Source of the DNA: Mycobacterium sp. MS1601
Lineage (GTDB): Bacteria > Actinomycetota > Actinomycetes > Mycobacteriales > Mycobacteriaceae
Assembly (NCBI RefSeq): GCF_001984215.1
Contig: NZ_CP019420.1
Location: 3,782,001 to 3,846,000 of the forward strand
Direction of reading: 5' to 3'
DNA length: 64,000 nucleotides
Below the pieces are notes generated by a model that worked only from the letters and a program-made list of their open reading frames with translations, did not search any database and had not been told where the DNA came from. Made by a program: the position numbers and the translations under genes. Within the stretch, counting starts at the first letter, position 1. Every line of letters starts with the position of its first letter. Below, one piece after another: positions 9,038 to 18,811 of the stretch.

Positions 9038-9071
9038 CTGAGCGCCGTTCTCGCGCGGTTAGCCTGGGTAT

Positions 9072-9947
9072 GTGCAGGCGACGTTTCTGGGCCGGCCGGT
9101 CGCCGGCGACCGGGCTCTCATCATGGCGATCGTCAACCGCACACCGGACTCGTTCTACGACCGCGGTGCCACCTTCACCGACGAGGCGGCCAAGGCTGCG
9201 GCGTACACGGTTGTGGAGGACGGTGCTGACGTCATCGACATCGGCGGGGTGAAGGCCGGACCCGGCCAGTTCGTCGACGCCGATGAAGAGGTGGCCCGGG
9301 TGGTGCCTTTCATCGAGTGGCTGCGCGCCACCTTCCCGGACCAGTTGATCAGCGTCGACACTTGGCGGGCGTCGGTGGCGAAGCTGGCCTGTGCGGCGGG
9401 GGCGGATCTGATCAACGACACCTGGGCGGGCGCTGATCCGGGCCTGCCGGAGGTGGCGGCAGAGTTCGGAGCGGGGTTGGTGTGCTCGCACACCGGCGGC
9501 GCGACCCCACGCACGCGTCCGTTCCGGGTCAACTACGGGACCAGTACCCGCGCAGTGGTGGACGACGTGATCGCCGACGTCACCGCCGCGGCAGAAAACG
9601 CCGTGAGCAAAGGTGTTCAGCGCGAGCGGATTCTCATAGACCCCACTCATGATTTCGGGAAGAACACTTACCACAGTCTTAGTTTGTTGCGGCATGTAAA
9701 AGACCTTGTTAAGACTGGATGGCCGGTCCTGATGGCCCTGAGCAACAAGGATTTTGTCGGGGAGACTTTGGGTGTGGGTCTGACCGAGCGCCTGGACGGC
9801 ACCCTGGCGGCCACCGCACTGGCAGCGGCCGACGGAGCGCGGATGTTCCGGGTACACGAGGTCGGACCCACTCGGCGCGTACTGGAAATGGTCGCGTCGA
9901 TCCAAGGAGTGCGTCCACCGACGCGCACGGTGAGGGGACTGGCATGA
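9072..9947 (+). CDS. folP2: Dihydropteroate synthase homologue FolP2
   Basis: A 291-residue TIM-barrel pterin-binding protein. It has IVNRTPDSFYDRG in place of the DHPS loop NVTPDSFSDGG, IDIGGVKAGPG, SVDTWRASVAK and LINDTWAG. These match the second mycobacterial DHPS-like gene (Rv1207, FolP2), which is not thought to supply the main sulfonamide-target activity. The altered loop argues against normal pABA condensation. The GTG at 9072 is the chosen start; an ATG at 9070 is out of frame. The stop overlaps gpgS in ATGA, so the two genes are coupled. Confidence 0.88.
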   Translation: MQATFLGRPVAGDRALIMAIVNRTPDSFYDRGATFTDEAAKAAAYTVVEDGADVIDIGGVKAGPGQFVDADEEVARVVPFIEWLRATFPDQLISVDTWRASVAKLACAAGADLINDTWAGADPGLPEVAAEFGAGLVCSHTGGATPRTRPFRVNYGTSTRAVVDDVIADVTAAAENAVSKGVQRERILIDPTHDFGKNTYHSLSLLRHVKDLVKTGWPVLMALSNKDFVGETLGVGLTERLDGTLAATALAAADGARMFRVHEVGPTRRVLEMVASIQGVRPPTRTVRGLA

Positions 9948-10897
9948 CGACAACACCTGACCTGGCCATCGAGAGCAAATTGCGCACCGACACCTGGCTC
10001 GCAGAGAACAGCTGGAACCGCCCCACCTGGACGGTCGCCGAACTGGAGGCGGCCAAGAAGGGCCGCACCATCTCCGTGGTGCTGCCCGCACTCAACGAAG
10101 AAGAAACCGTCGCCTCTGTCATCGACACCATCTCACCCATGCTCGGTGGCCTGGTCGACGAGCTGATCGTGCTGGACTCCGGCTCCACCGACGACACCGA
10201 GATCCGCGCCATCGCCGCAGGCGCCAAGGTCGTCAGCCGTGAGCAGGCGCTACCCGAGCTTCCCCCCAACCCCGGCAAAGGCGAAGTGCTGTGGCGGTCG
10301 CTGGCGGCCACCACCGGCGACATCGTGGTCTTCGTCGACTCCGACCTGATCGATCCGTCGCCGATGTTCGTCCCCAACCTGGTGGGCCCGCTGCTCACCC
10401 GCGAGGGCATCCATCTGGTCAAGGGCTTCTACCGCAGGCCGTTGAAGGTCAGTGGCAGCGAGGATGCCAACGGTGGCGGCCGGGTGACCCAGCTGGTGGC
10501 CCGTCCCATGCTGGCCTCGCTGCGCCCCGAGCTCAGCGGCGTCTTCCAGCCGCTCGGCGGCGAGTACGCAGGAACCCGTGAACTGCTGATGTCGGTGCCG
10601 TTCGCCCCGGCCTACGGCGTGGAGATCGGCCTGCTGGTCGACACCTACGACAAGCTGGGCATCGACGCCATCGCCCAGGTCAACCTCGGTGTGCGGGTGC
10701 ACCGCAATCAGCCGCTGACCGCGCTCGGCGACATGAGCCGTCAGGTGATCGCGACCCTGCTCTCGCGCTGCGGCATCACCGACTCCGAGGTCGGGTTGAC
10801 GCAGTTCTTCGCCGACGGCGACGACTTCACGCCGCGGGTGTCCAAGGTGTCGCTGGACGACCGCCCGCCCATGAACACGCTGCGCCCCATGAGGTAA
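9944..10897 (+). CDS. gpgS: Glucosyl-3-phosphoglycerate synthase
   Basis: A 317-residue GT81 retaining glycosyltransferase that moves glucose from UDP-glucose to 3-phosphoglycerate, the first step of methylglucose lipopolysaccharide synthesis. It shows the GT-A nucleotide-sugar region ISVVLPALNEEETVASVI, the LDSGSTDDTEI segment, the metal-binding DSD in VVFVDSDLIDP, and the conserved FQPLGGEYAG and GVEIGLLVDTY regions. ATG 9944 overlaps the folP2 stop. It matches Rv1208 in order. Confidence 0.95.
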   Translation: MTTTPDLAIESKLRTDTWLAENSWNRPTWTVAELEAAKKGRTISVVLPALNEEETVASVIDTISPMLGGLVDELIVLDSGSTDDTEIRAIAAGAKVVSREQALPELPPNPGKGEVLWRSLAATTGDIVVFVDSDLIDPSPMFVPNLVGPLLTREGIHLVKGFYRRPLKVSGSEDANGGGRVTQLVARPMLASLRPELSGVFQPLGGEYAGTRELLMSVPFAPAYGVEIGLLVDTYDKLGIDAIAQVNLGVRVHRNQPLTALGDMSRQVIATLLSRCGITDSEVGLTQFFADGDDFTPRVSKVSLDDRPPMNTLRPMR

Positions 10898-10912
10898 GGC
10901 AATATCGATGGC

Positions 10913-11224
10913 GTGACGATGGTTCTGCTGTACCTGGTTGTGCTCATCCTCATCGCCATTGTGCTGTTCGGCGTGGCAAGTGTGGTGTTCGGTCGCGGCG
11001 AGCAGCTGCCTCCGCTACCCCGCGCCACCACAGCGACGGTTTTACCGGCCTCCGGCGTCACGGGCGCCGACGTCGAGGCGGTGAAGTTCAGTCAGGCCGT
11101 GCGCGGCTACAAGACCAGCGAGGTGGACTGGGTGCTCGAGCGGCTCGGTCAGGAGCTCGACGCACTGCGTGCCGAGGTGGCGACGCTGCGCGCGGAGACG
11201 GTTGACGCCGACGCCCGTGAGTGA
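10913..11224 (+). CDS. Small DivIVA-domain membrane protein
   Basis: A 103-residue protein with one N-terminal membrane helix (VLLYLVVLILIAIVLFGVASVVF, residues about 4-26), a short linker and a DivIVA-type segment (FSQAVRGYKTSEVDWVLERLGQELDALRAEVATLRAE) expected to form a coiled coil. Such proteins recruit partners to curved or polar membrane; the specific partner is unknown. GTG 10913 starts 15 nt after gpgS. Its TGA overlaps the tagA start. Corresponds to Rv1209 by position. Confidence 0.8.
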   Translation: MTMVLLYLVVLILIAIVLFGVASVVFGRGEQLPPLPRATTATVLPASGVTGADVEAVKFSQAVRGYKTSEVDWVLERLGQELDALRAEVATLRAETVDADARE

Positions 11225-11783
11225 CGACGGCAAAGTGCGCTGCGGCTGGGCCGACAGCGGTTCCGAGCTCTATCGCGACTATCACGACACCGAGTGGGGC
11301 CGGCCGCTGCGCGGCACCGTCGCGCTGTTCGAGCGGGTGAGCCTGGAAGCCTTTCAAAGTGGGTTGTCGTGGCTGGTCATCCTGCGTAAGCGGGAGGGTT
11401 TCCGAGCTGCGTTCGACGGCTTCGACATCGATTCCGTTGCTGCCTTCGGCGACGACGACGTCCAGCGCCTGATGGCTGATGCCGCGATCGTGCGCAATCG
11501 GGCCAAGATCGAGGCCACCATCAACAACGCCCGGGTAGTGGCGGAGTTGGACACCGACCTGTCGGACCTGTTGTGGTCCTATGCGCCCGCTCCGCGGCCC
11601 CGTCCCGCCACCATGGCCGACGTCCCCGCTGTCACGCCAGAGTCCACTGCGATGGCCCGCGACCTCAAGCGTCGGGGGTTCAAATTCGTCGGCCCCACCA
11701 CGGCCTACGCCTTGATGCAGGCCACCGGGATGGTCGACGACCATGTCGCAACGTGTTGGGTTCCGGCGGTTGCCGACCGTTAA
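11217..11783 (+). CDS. tagA: DNA-3-methyladenine glycosylase I
   Basis: TagA removes 3-methyladenine from alkylated DNA. The 188-residue protein has the family N-terminus VRCGWADS followed by YHDTEWGRP, and near its C-terminus DDHVATCW. The Cys and His of the first region with the His and Cys of the last correspond to the zinc-snap ligands of E. coli Tag. FQSGLSWLVILRKREGFRAAF is the conserved helix region. A GTG at 11217, overlapping the preceding gene by 8 nt, is chosen because homology starts there; an upstream in-frame start at 11169 lies deep in that gene. Confidence 0.92.
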   Translation: MSDDGKVRCGWADSGSELYRDYHDTEWGRPLRGTVALFERVSLEAFQSGLSWLVILRKREGFRAAFDGFDIDSVAAFGDDDVQRLMADAAIVRNRAKIEATINNARVVAELDTDLSDLLWSYAPAPRPRPATMADVPAVTPESTAMARDLKRRGFKFVGPTTAYALMQATGMVDDHVATCWVPAVADR

Positions 11784-11933
11784 CGGCCGGGTCTTACACA
11801 CGTTGCGGGCCCGATAAGGAACAATGGATTCGTGAACTGGCCTTTCGGCGCTGCTGGTTGGAACGGGTGGACAACCAACGCGCCGGTCTGGTCCATGACG
11901 GGGACGAGTAGTCCAACTTGGAGGGAGCACTCG

Positions 11934-12101
11934 ATGGCGGCCATGAAGCCCCGGACCGGCGACGGTCCATTGGAAGCAACCAAAGAGGGGCGTGGCATCG
12001 TGATGCGGGTACCGCTCGAAGGCGGTGGCCGACTGGTTGTGGAACTGACACCCGACGAAGCCGCCGCGCTCGGTGACGAACTCAAGAACGTGACCAGCTG
12101 A
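11934..12101 (+). CDS. DUF3117 small protein
   Basis: A 55-residue acidic protein (M-A-A-M-K-P-R-T-G-D-G-P-L-E) found almost unchanged across Actinobacteria; its function is unknown. ATG 11934 is preceded by a strong Shine-Dalgarno GGAGGGAG at about 11920-11927. An in-frame ATG at 11832 exists but has no conserved coding sense upstream of M-A-A-M. The roughly 150 nt before the start probably hold its promoter. Equivalent to Rv1211. Confidence 0.88.
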   Translation: MAAMKPRTGDGPLEATKEGRGIVMRVPLEGGGRLVVELTPDEAAALGDELKNVTS

Positions 12102-12121
12102 GGCCACCCGCTGTTGGTGAT

Positions 12122-12148
12122 CGAACCCCGCGCTTTGCGCGGGGTTCG
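12122..12148. terminator. Bidirectional intrinsic-type hairpin
   Basis: A perfect 12-bp stem CGAACCCCGCGC / GCGCGGGGTTCG with a TTT loop, between the convergent DUF3117 gene and glgM. Confidence 0.8.
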
Positions 12149-12159
12149 GCATGCCGGGC

Positions 12160-13314
12160 CTACCCCGACACCGCGCGATAGATCTCCAGCGTCTGCTCGG
12201 CGATGTGCGCCCACGAGAATTCATCGATGCAGCGCTGACGTCCCGCAGCGCCATATTGTGCTGCGCGAGCGGGGTCTGCCACCAACGCATTGACCGCCGC
12301 AGCGATGCCGGCCTCGAAGCTGCGGGTGTCAGCCGCGTCGTAGTGCACCAGGGTGCCGGTGGTGCCGTCTGCCACCACTTCTGGGATGCCGCCGACGTCG
12401 GAGGCCACCACGGCCGTGGAACAGGCCATGGCTTCGAGATTGACGATGCCGAGCGGTTCGTACACCGACGGGCATACGAAAACTGCTGCAGCTGAAAGTA
12501 TTTCGCGAATCTTGTCGACGGGCAGCATGTCACGCACCCAGAACACGCCCGTCCGTGTCTCCGACAGCCGCTCCACCGCGCCGGAGACCTCGGCGGCAAT
12601 CTCGGGGGTGTCCGGTGCGCCCGCACACAGCACCAGCTGGATCTCGGGGTCGAACTGGTGGGCGGCGGCCACGAGGTGTGGCACCCCCTTTTGGCGCGTG
12701 ATCCGGCCGACGAACGCGACCACGGGCCGCGACGGGTCCACTCCGAGTTCGGCGAGCACCGATCCCGCCTCGACCGGATACCAGACATCGGTGTCGATGC
12801 CGTTTTTCACGACGTGCACCTTGGTGGGATCCAGTGCCGGGTATACCTCGAGCACGTCTTTGCGCATTCCGGAACTGACGGCGATCACCGCGTCAGCGCC
12901 CTCCATGGCCGTCTTCTCCACCCAGGACGACACGCGATAGCCGCCACCGAGCTGCTCGGCCTTCCATGGCCGCAGGGGTTCGAGAGAATGCGCGGTCACC
13001 ACGTGCGGGATGCCGTGCAGTAGTTTCGCGAGGTGACCGGCCATCCCGGTGTACCAGGTGTGGGAGTGCGCGATGTCGGCACCGGCGGCCGCGTTGGTCA
13101 TCACCAGGTCGGTGGACAGCATCGACAACGCGGCGTTGGCGCCTGCGAGCTGCGGATCGGGCTGGTGGACGAACGCGCCCGGTCGCGGGGCGCCCATGCA
13201 ATGGACGTCGACATCACACAGTTTGCGCAGTTGTGCGACCAGTTCGGTGACGTGGACGCCGGCGCCCCCGTACACCTCAGGTGGATATTCCCGTGTCATC
13301 ATCGCCACCCGCAT
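12160..13314 (-). CDS. glgM: Alpha-maltose-1-phosphate synthase (GT4 glycosyltransferase)
   Basis: A 384-residue GT-B enzyme, annotated glgA or glgM in mycobacteria, that joins ADP-glucose and glucose-1-phosphate to make maltose-1-phosphate for the GlgE alpha-glucan pathway. Motifs are MMTREYPPEVYGGAG at the acceptor side, HSHTWYTG, FVGRITRQKGVPHL, and the donor-binding PSVYEPLGIVNLEAMAC. ATG 13314 (M-R-V-A-M-M) is chosen; the upstream open extension to 13464 has no family similarity. Divergent from glgC, which supplies its ADP-glucose. Matches Rv1212c. Confidence 0.9.
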   Translation of the reverse strand: MRVAMMTREYPPEVYGGAGVHVTELVAQLRKLCDVDVHCMGAPRPGAFVHQPDPQLAGANAALSMLSTDLVMTNAAAGADIAHSHTWYTGMAGHLAKLLHGIPHVVTAHSLEPLRPWKAEQLGGGYRVSSWVEKTAMEGADAVIAVSSGMRKDVLEVYPALDPTKVHVVKNGIDTDVWYPVEAGSVLAELGVDPSRPVVAFVGRITRQKGVPHLVAAAHQFDPEIQLVLCAGAPDTPEIAAEVSGAVERLSETRTGVFWVRDMLPVDKIREILSAAAVFVCPSVYEPLGIVNLEAMACSTAVVASDVGGIPEVVADGTTGTLVHYDAADTRSFEAGIAAAVNALVADPARAAQYGAAGRQRCIDEFSWAHIAEQTLEIYRAVSG

Positions 13315-13478
13315 ACGCACGACCGTAGTAGTCGGGACGCGCCGGCGCAGGTATTGGGTCAACCTGACGCCCGTCACGTGCCAAATACCTTGAACAGCAA
13401 TCCGACTTCGGGACAAGAAGGGCACATTCTCGGCGATTGCCCTAGCCGCAGTTCGCCGCTGCAAGCTAGGTTTGTCTC

Positions 13479-14693
13479 ATGAGGGAAGCGCCACATGTGC
13501 TGGGGATTGTCCTGGCGGGCGGGGAGGGCAAGCGGCTTTACCCGCTGACAGCGGATCGGGCGAAGCCCGCGGTTCCCTTTGGTGGTGGATACCGGTTGAT
13601 CGACTTCGTGCTGTCGAATCTGGTGAACGCGCGGTTTCTGCGGATCTGCGTTCTCACGCAATACAAGTCGCACTCCCTGGATCGGCACATCTCGCAGAAT
13701 TGGCGGCTGTCCGGTCTGGCGGGCGAATACATCACGCCGGTTCCGGCACAGCAACGCCTTGGTCCGCGCTGGTACACCGGTTCGGCCGACGCGATCTATC
13801 AGTCGTTGAACCTGATCTACGACGAAGACCCCGACTACATCGTGATCTTCGGCGCTGACCACGTGTATCGGATGGACCCTGAGCAGATGCTGCAGGCGCA
13901 CATCGAGAGCGGCGCGGGTGCCACCGTCGCCGGCATCCGGGTGCCGCGGGCGGAGGCATCGGCGTTCGGATGCATCGACGCCGACGACTCCGGCCGGATC
14001 CGTGGTTGGGTGGAAAAACCCACCGACCCGCCCGGCACTCCCGACGATCCGGAGATGACGTTCGCCTCCATGGGCAACTACATCTTCACCACCAAGGTGT
14101 TGATCGACGCCATCCGCGCCGATGCCGACGAGGACCACTCCGACCACGACATGGGCGGCGACATCATCCCGCGGCTGGTGGCAGACGGCATGGCGGCGGT
14201 CTACGACTTCAACAACAACGAGGTTCCCGGCGCCACCGAACGTGACCACGGCTACTGGCGTGACGTCGGAACCCTCGACGCGTTCTACGACGCGCACATG
14301 GATCTGGTGTCCGTGCACCCGATCTTCAACCTGTACAACAAGCGCTGGCCCATCCGCGGTGGCTCGGAGAACCTGGCTCCGGCCAAGTTCGTCAACGGTG
14401 GGTCCGCGCAGGAGTCCGTCGTCGGTGCCGGAAGCATCATCTCGGCGGCGTCGGTGCGCAACTCGGTGTTGTCCTCCAACGTCGTCATCGACGACGGTGC
14501 CATCGTCGAGGGCAGCGTTTTGCACCCGGGTGTCCGGGTGGGTCGCGGCGCCGTGGTGCGACGGGCGATCCTCGACAAGAACGTGGTCGTCGGGCCTGGG
14601 GAGATGGTTGGCGTCGACCTCGAGAAGGACCGGGAGCGGTTCGCCGTCAGCTCCGGTGGCATCGTCGCCGTCGGTAAGGGTGTCTGGATCTGA
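13479..14693 (+). CDS. glgC: Glucose-1-phosphate adenylyltransferase (ADP-glucose pyrophosphorylase)
   Basis: A 404-residue enzyme making ADP-glucose from ATP and glucose-1-phosphate. It shows the pyrophosphorylase loop [30 protein letters not shown], the glucose-1-P site [18 protein letters not shown] and YWRDVGT. The C-terminal beta-helix repeats ([30 protein letters not shown] region) form the regulatory/oligomerisation domain. It starts 164 nt from the divergent glgM, so the shared interval should hold both promoters. Equivalent to Rv1213. Confidence 0.95.
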   Translation: MREAPHVLGIVLAGGEGKRLYPLTADRAKPAVPFGGGYRLIDFVLSNLVNARFLRICVLTQYKSHSLDRHISQNWRLSGLAGEYITPVPAQQRLGPRWYTGSADAIYQSLNLIYDEDPDYIVIFGADHVYRMDPEQMLQAHIESGAGATVAGIRVPRAEASAFGCIDADDSGRIRGWVEKPTDPPGTPDDPEMTFASMGNYIFTTKVLIDAIRADADEDHSDHDMGGDIIPRLVADGMAAVYDFNNNEVPGATERDHGYWRDVGTLDAFYDAHMDLVSVHPIFNLYNKRWPIRGGSENLAPAKFVNGGSAQESVVGAGSIISAASVRNSVLSSNVVIDDGAIVEGSVLHPGVRVGRGAVVRRAILDKNVVVGPGEMVGVDLEKDRERFAVSSGGIVAVGKGVWI

Positions 14694-14704
14694 CGCGGCG
14701 TCAC

Positions 14705-14842
14705 CTCGTCGATGCACCTGTTCCTTGATGCGGAGGCCCTCGCCCATGGACCGCATCAACGCACCGAATTCCGGGATGTCGTCCGGATGCACGATCTCGA
14801 CGGCGCGTTTTCCCACCAGCTCGTGGGCCTCCGTGATCGTCC
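14705..14842 (-). pseudogene. PAS-domain relic
   Basis: The minus strand encodes about 45 residues with clear PAS character: TEAHELVGKRAVEIVHPDD followed by IPEFGALMRSMGEGLRIKEQVHRR. The HPDD motif and the downstream R-x-K-E-x-V-x-R-R are usual in sensory PAS repeats. No start, upstream domain or proper end is present; the fragment stops at the end of glgC. It abuts a GGDEF relic on the opposite strand at about 14843, so it seems to come from a PAS-GGDEF gene rearranged by inversion. Non-functional as it stands. Confidence 0.55.
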
Positions 14843-14844
14843 AC

Positions 14845-15084
14845 GTCACCGATGCGGTGCTGCCGGAATCGGCGGTGGCGCTGGCCGACCGCCTGCTCGA
14901 TGCGCTGGCGGCGCCGCTGCCGCTGGGGTCGACGACGGTGGCCATCGGACTGAGCATCGGGATTGCGGTGGCGCCGGGATCCGGTGTCGAGGCCGAGGCG
15001 CTGTTGCGGGCGGCGGACGATGCCATGTACGGCGCCAAGATGGCGGGCCGCAACTGCTACCGGGTGGGCGACGAACCGCGTTGA
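14845..15084 (+). pseudogene. C-terminal GGDEF-domain relic
   Basis: About 79 residues of a diguanylate-cyclase fold: LADRLLDALAAPLPLGSTTVAIG then LSIGIAVAPGSG and ALLRAADDAMYGAKMAGRN, which are the last strands and helix of GGDEF domains. The catalytic GGDEF loop, which lies upstream in intact domains, is missing, and so is any start region. It ends at a stop at 15082-15084, overlapping the tail of the DUF4126 gene on the other strand. Together with the PAS relic it fills the 360-nt gap after glgC. Confidence 0.65.
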
Positions 15085-15653
15085 CGTCTGCGTCGGCGCC
15101 ACAGTGCCAGCGCGCCCCAGATCAGCAACGCCACGACCACCAACACCAGGACCGGAATCACCAGCGCCACCAGTACCAGTGACACGCTGATGCCGTCTTC
15201 GACCGTGCTCAGCACCGGCGCCGCTACCCCTGCGGTCGCCACGTTGGCGGCGGGGCGTACCGCGGACTTCGCCAGATGCACCGCCAGTGCCACCACGACG
15301 CCGATGACCACCGGTATCCACTGGCCCGAGCGGGCGAACTCGGCGGGGTCGGTGACGGCCGTGGTCTCGGCGGCGGTGCCGGAACCGAACACGATGCCAC
15401 CGGCGGTCGGCCGGACAATGGTCTGCACGACGTCGTTCACCGAATCCAGTGCCGGGACCTTGTCGGCGACGAACTCGACCACCAACAACAGGGTGACGAT
15501 CGTCAGCACCCAGCCGTTCTCCATCCACGACCAGGTGCCAGGCAGGGTGACGATGTCGGTGAACCGGGCCAGCAGTCCCAGCATGAGCATGGGGATGTAG
15601 GCGTTGAGCCCGGCGGCCGTCGCCAACCCCAAACCCGTGAGCAACTGCTCCAT
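15057..15653 (-). CDS. DUF4126 integral membrane protein
   Basis: A 198-residue protein with about five hydrophobic segments, starting MEQLLTGLGLATAAGLNAYIP, the typical opening of DUF4126 proteins, and ending in an Arg-rich tail (LWRRRRRQRG). Segments include VLTIVTLLLVVEFVADKVPAL and IPVLVLVVVALLIWGALALW. The function of the family is unknown. It lies 18 nt downstream of the exporter permease gene on the same strand and may be the last gene of that operon. Confidence 0.75.
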   Translation of the reverse strand: MEQLLTGLGLATAAGLNAYIPMLMLGLLARFTDIVTLPGTWSWMENGWVLTIVTLLLVVEFVADKVPALDSVNDVVQTIVRPTAGGIVFGSGTAAETTAVTDPAEFARSGQWIPVVIGVVVALAVHLAKSAVRPAANVATAGVAAPVLSTVEDGISVSLVLVALVIPVLVLVVVALLIWGALALWRRRRRQRGSSPTR

Positions 15654-15671
15654 GTGCTCAGTATGGGACGG

Positions 15672-17305
15672 TCAGCGTAGGTCGCGTCGCCGGAAAGCCA
15701 CGATGCCCACCGTCATCAGCGCGGCGTCGAGCGTCAACAACCACAGCAGGGGAGTCGCGCTGAACGTTCCCGTACCGACGTGGGGGATGTGGGTGTAGGG
15801 CTGAAGATCCAGCAGCCATTGCGGTGCGCCGGACAAGGACCCCAGCAGGTACACCGCGATCAGCCCTGCCAGCACACCCCACGCGACTGCGTTGAACCGC
15901 GGCAGCACCCCCAACAGCGCCAGCGTGACCGCGGCAGGCAGCCACACCGCGGGCACCTGTACCAGCGCGGTGCCGACCACGGCAGGCAGTTCGGTGCCGA
16001 CATCTCCGGCCGCAGCGCCGTAGGTCAGTCCCGCCACCACTGCGGCGAGTGTCAGCGCTGCAGCTGACCCGAGCAATGCCACCACCAGATGGCTTGCCAG
16101 CCAACGTGTTCTGCTGACGGCGCCGGCCAGCAGGACTTCGGCACGCTGGCCGCTTTCTTCCTGGTGCAGACGCAACACCAGCGACACCACGAACGCCGAT
16201 GCCACCATCGCCAGCATCGTGAACGCCACGGCCAGGAAAGCCTGTTCCATAGCAGCCGTTCCGCCGAGTCTGGTCACCACGTCGCGGGCGAGATCGGAGT
16301 TGCCGATCTCGTCCCCGATGCCGTGCGCCACGCTGCCGATGAGCAGCCCGTAGAGCGTCAGCCCGACCGTCCACAACATCACCGCTCCGCGGTCGAGGCG
16401 CCACGCCAGACCGAGTGGCCCCGCCAGACCTGCTGCCGCCGTTGCAGGTCCGGGGCGCTCGGCCAGCAGACCAGAGCCGATGTCACGGCGCCCCAGAAGT
16501 GCGAAGGCGACTGCTGTCACGGCTGCAGTGGTGCCGAGGTGCAGCACCAGCACCCACCAGTGATCACCCGCGAATGGCCGCACCTGCAGTGACCAGCCCA
16601 GCGGCGAGAGCCAGGCCATCCAGCCGGCACCGGCGTCGCCGACTGCGCGCAACGTGAAGGCCGCTGCGAGAACGGAAAACGCGATGCCCCGCGCGGACCG
16701 TGCACTCGGACAGAGTTGAGCGGCGACGGCGGCCACGGCGGTGAACACCAGTCCGGAACCGATGAGCGCCAGGCAGAACGCCAGCGAGCCCGCCGCCGGA
16801 TGTCGGCGGTGAGCAACCCGGCGAAGCCGATGAGCCCGGTCAGCGTTGATGCCCCGAACGACAGCATCAGCGCCGCGGTGAGCCCCGCTCGTCGTCCCAC
16901 CACCGTCGAGTCGAGGAGTTCGGTGCGCCCGCTTTCCTCGTCGGCTCTGGTATGGCGGATCATCGTCATGATCACCGCGACAGCGATCAGCAGATGAAAA
17001 ACCCCGGCCTTCCAGATGCCGACGGCGCCGACACTGTCGTTGTAGACGTTGCCGTAGAGGGCCCGCTGGGCCGGGCTGGCCATGATCGACGCGGCGAACG
17101 CGGCCCGGTCGGCGGCTGTCGGGTAGACGGCTTCGACGCTGCCGATGTACACCGTGGCCAGTGGCACCGACAGCATCAGAATCCACAGTGGTGCGACCAG
17201 TCGGTCCCGGCGCAGGTACAGCCGGAGCAACTGCGTGGTGCCGGTGAACTCCGACGGTGTTGATGCGGCCCGGTGCGCGGGATGGTCCAGCAGTGCGGTA
17301 CTCAT
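15672..17305 (-). pseudogene. ABC exporter permease (Rv1217c-like), frameshifted in this sequence
   Basis: Membrane component of a drug-efflux ABC transporter. Reading from ATG 17305 (M-S-T-A-L-L-D-H-P) the frame runs to LLTADI, then jumps: the continuation PAAGSLAFCLALIGSGL lies in the next frame and goes to the stop at 15672. One missing base at about 16790-16800 (a CCGGCGGCGGG site) explains this; restored, the protein is about 544 residues with roughly 12 membrane helices, as expected for a duplicated-core permease. ATG 17305 overlaps the stop of the ATPase gene in ATGA. With the lesion taken literally, the exporter would be non-functional. Confidence 0.78.
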
Positions 17306-18186
17306 GCCGCGCCGACGTCGTAGTGCCGAAGAAAGAGGTCTTCGAGCGTGGGTGGTTGGCTGACGAGGCTCCGGACTCCGGCTTGTCCGAGCACCCGGAT
17401 CAGTTCACCGAGGCTGTCGCTGTCGACCTGAGCGTGCAGTGTGCGTCCCTGGACAGAGACGTCTTCGACCCCCGGTATGTGACTGATGTCGCCCGGGTCG
17501 CCCAGCAATTCAGCGGTGATGGCGGTGCGACTGAGGTGGCGCAGTTCTTTCAGGGTGCCGCTCTCGACGGTCTTGCCGGCCCGGATGATCGTCACCCGTT
17601 CACACAGTGCCTCGGTCTCGGCCAGGATGTGGCTGGACAACAGGACGGTGACGCCGCGGCTGTGGGCTTCGGTCACGCATTGCTGAAAGATGTTCTCCAT
17701 CAGGGGATCCAGGCCCGAGCTGGGTTCGTCCAGCAGAAGCAACCGGGCGTGTGAGGAGAAAGCCGACACCAGGGAGACCTTCTGCCGGTTACCTTTCGAA
17801 TACGTGCGCGCCTTCTTGGTGGGATCGAGAGCAAAGCGTTCGATGAGTTCGGCGCGCCGCCGGTCATCCAGGCCGCCGCGCATGCGACCCAGCAGATCGA
17901 TGGTCTCGCCGCCGGTCAGGGTGGGCCACAGTGTGACGTCACCGGGAACGTAGGCCATGTGACGGTGCAGTCGCACGGCATCGGTCCAGGGATCGCCACC
18001 CAGCAATCGGACTCTGCCGCCATCGGGTTTCACGAGTCCGAGAAGGATCCGGATGGTGGTGGATTTCCCCGCCCCGTTGGGCCCGAGGAATCCGTGGACC
18101 TCACCTTCACGCACACTCAGATGCAGCCCGTCCAGCGCGGTGGCTGTTCCGAATCTCTTTGTCAATCCTTCGATTTCAATCGTCAT
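17302..18186 (-). CDS. ABC exporter ATP-binding protein (Rv1218c-like)
   Basis: A 294-residue ATPase with Walker [11 protein letters not shown]-loop region, degenerate signature [12 protein letters not shown], Walker [14 protein letters not shown] and H-loop LLSSHIL, plus a C-terminal extension typical of DrrA-like multidrug ATPases. ATG 18186 ([12 protein letters not shown]) is chosen over an in-frame start 12 nt upstream. It overlaps the TetR gene by 11 nt and the permease by 4 nt, so TetR, ATPase and permease form one operon. In M. tuberculosis the equivalent Rv1219c represses Rv1218c-Rv1217c. Confidence 0.88.
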   Translation of the reverse strand: MTIEIEGLTKRFGTATALDGLHLSVREGEVHGFLGPNGAGKSTTIRILLGLVKPDGGRVRLLGGDPWTDAVRLHRHMAYVPGDVTLWPTLTGGETIDLLGRMRGGLDDRRRAELIERFALDPTKKARTYSKGNRQKVSLVSAFSSHARLLLLDEPSSGLDPLMENIFQQCVTEAHSRGVTVLLSSHILAETEALCERVTIIRAGKTVESGTLKELRHLSRTAITAELLGDPGDISHIPGVEDVSVQGRTLHAQVDSDSLGELIRVLGQAGVRSLVSQPPTLEDLFLRHYDVGAA

Positions 18187-18811
18187 GTCGATCTCCAACT
18201 TCTCGGGCCAGGAACGCGTCGTACATCGACGAATCCGTCATCAATCCGTGGGAGTAGACCTCGAGTGCGGGTAGCACCATGTCCTGGGCGTAGTCGTGCA
18301 GCACTGTGCGCATGTCCTCGGGATGCTCGTGCAACTGCAGATACAGCAGGAACCCGCCGCCGCCGATGATTCCCAGGAACTTGGCCCGTGCCTTGGGGTC
18401 TCGCGACTCTTTGATGGTTCCTGCTTTCACGCCCTCTTCGAGGTAGGCCTCGGCGTTGGTGATCATGGTGCGCCACAAGCTCTTTGCGAGTTCACTGCCT
18501 TCCTGCATGTTGCGTACCAGGTAGGACATCGCCGGTGCGAATTCTTCGATCTCAGCGAGTTTGGCAAACCACGCCGCCGGGTCGTGTGTCCGCAGTGACT
18601 CCGACTTCGAGCTGCGAATCAACTCCGTGATGTAGTCGTCGCATGCCGCTCGCAGGCCGGCTTTGGAACCGAAGTGATGGATCACCAGGCCGGGGCTTAC
18701 GCCCGCGGCCTCGGCGATGGCCCGGACGCCGACGCCGAAGCCCTTCTCGCCGAACTGCGCGATGGCGGCATCACGGATTCGGGCGGTTGCCGTCAGATCC
18801 ATTGAACGCAT
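18176..18811 (-). CDS. TetR-family repressor of the ABC exporter (Rv1219c-like)
   Basis: A 211-residue regulator. The N-terminal helix-turn-helix is visible: [42 protein letters not shown]. The C-terminal domain ([28 protein letters not shown]) is a ligand-binding TetR_C fold. ATG 18811 (M-R-S-M-D-L-T-A) matches the start of Rv1219c. This codon lies within one of two repeated palindromes, so the protein probably represses its own leaderless transcript and with it the whole exporter operon, until a drug-like ligand binds. Confidence 0.88.
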   Translation of the reverse strand: MRSMDLTATARIRDAAIAQFGEKGFGVGVRAIAEAAGVSPGLVIHHFGSKAGLRAACDDYITELIRSSKSESLRTHDPAAWFAKLAEIEEFAPAMSYLVRNMQEGSELAKSLWRTMITNAEAYLEEGVKAGTIKESRDPKARAKFLGIIGGGGFLLYLQLHEHPEDMRTVLHDYAQDMVLPALEVYSHGLMTDSSMYDAFLAREVGDRHDD

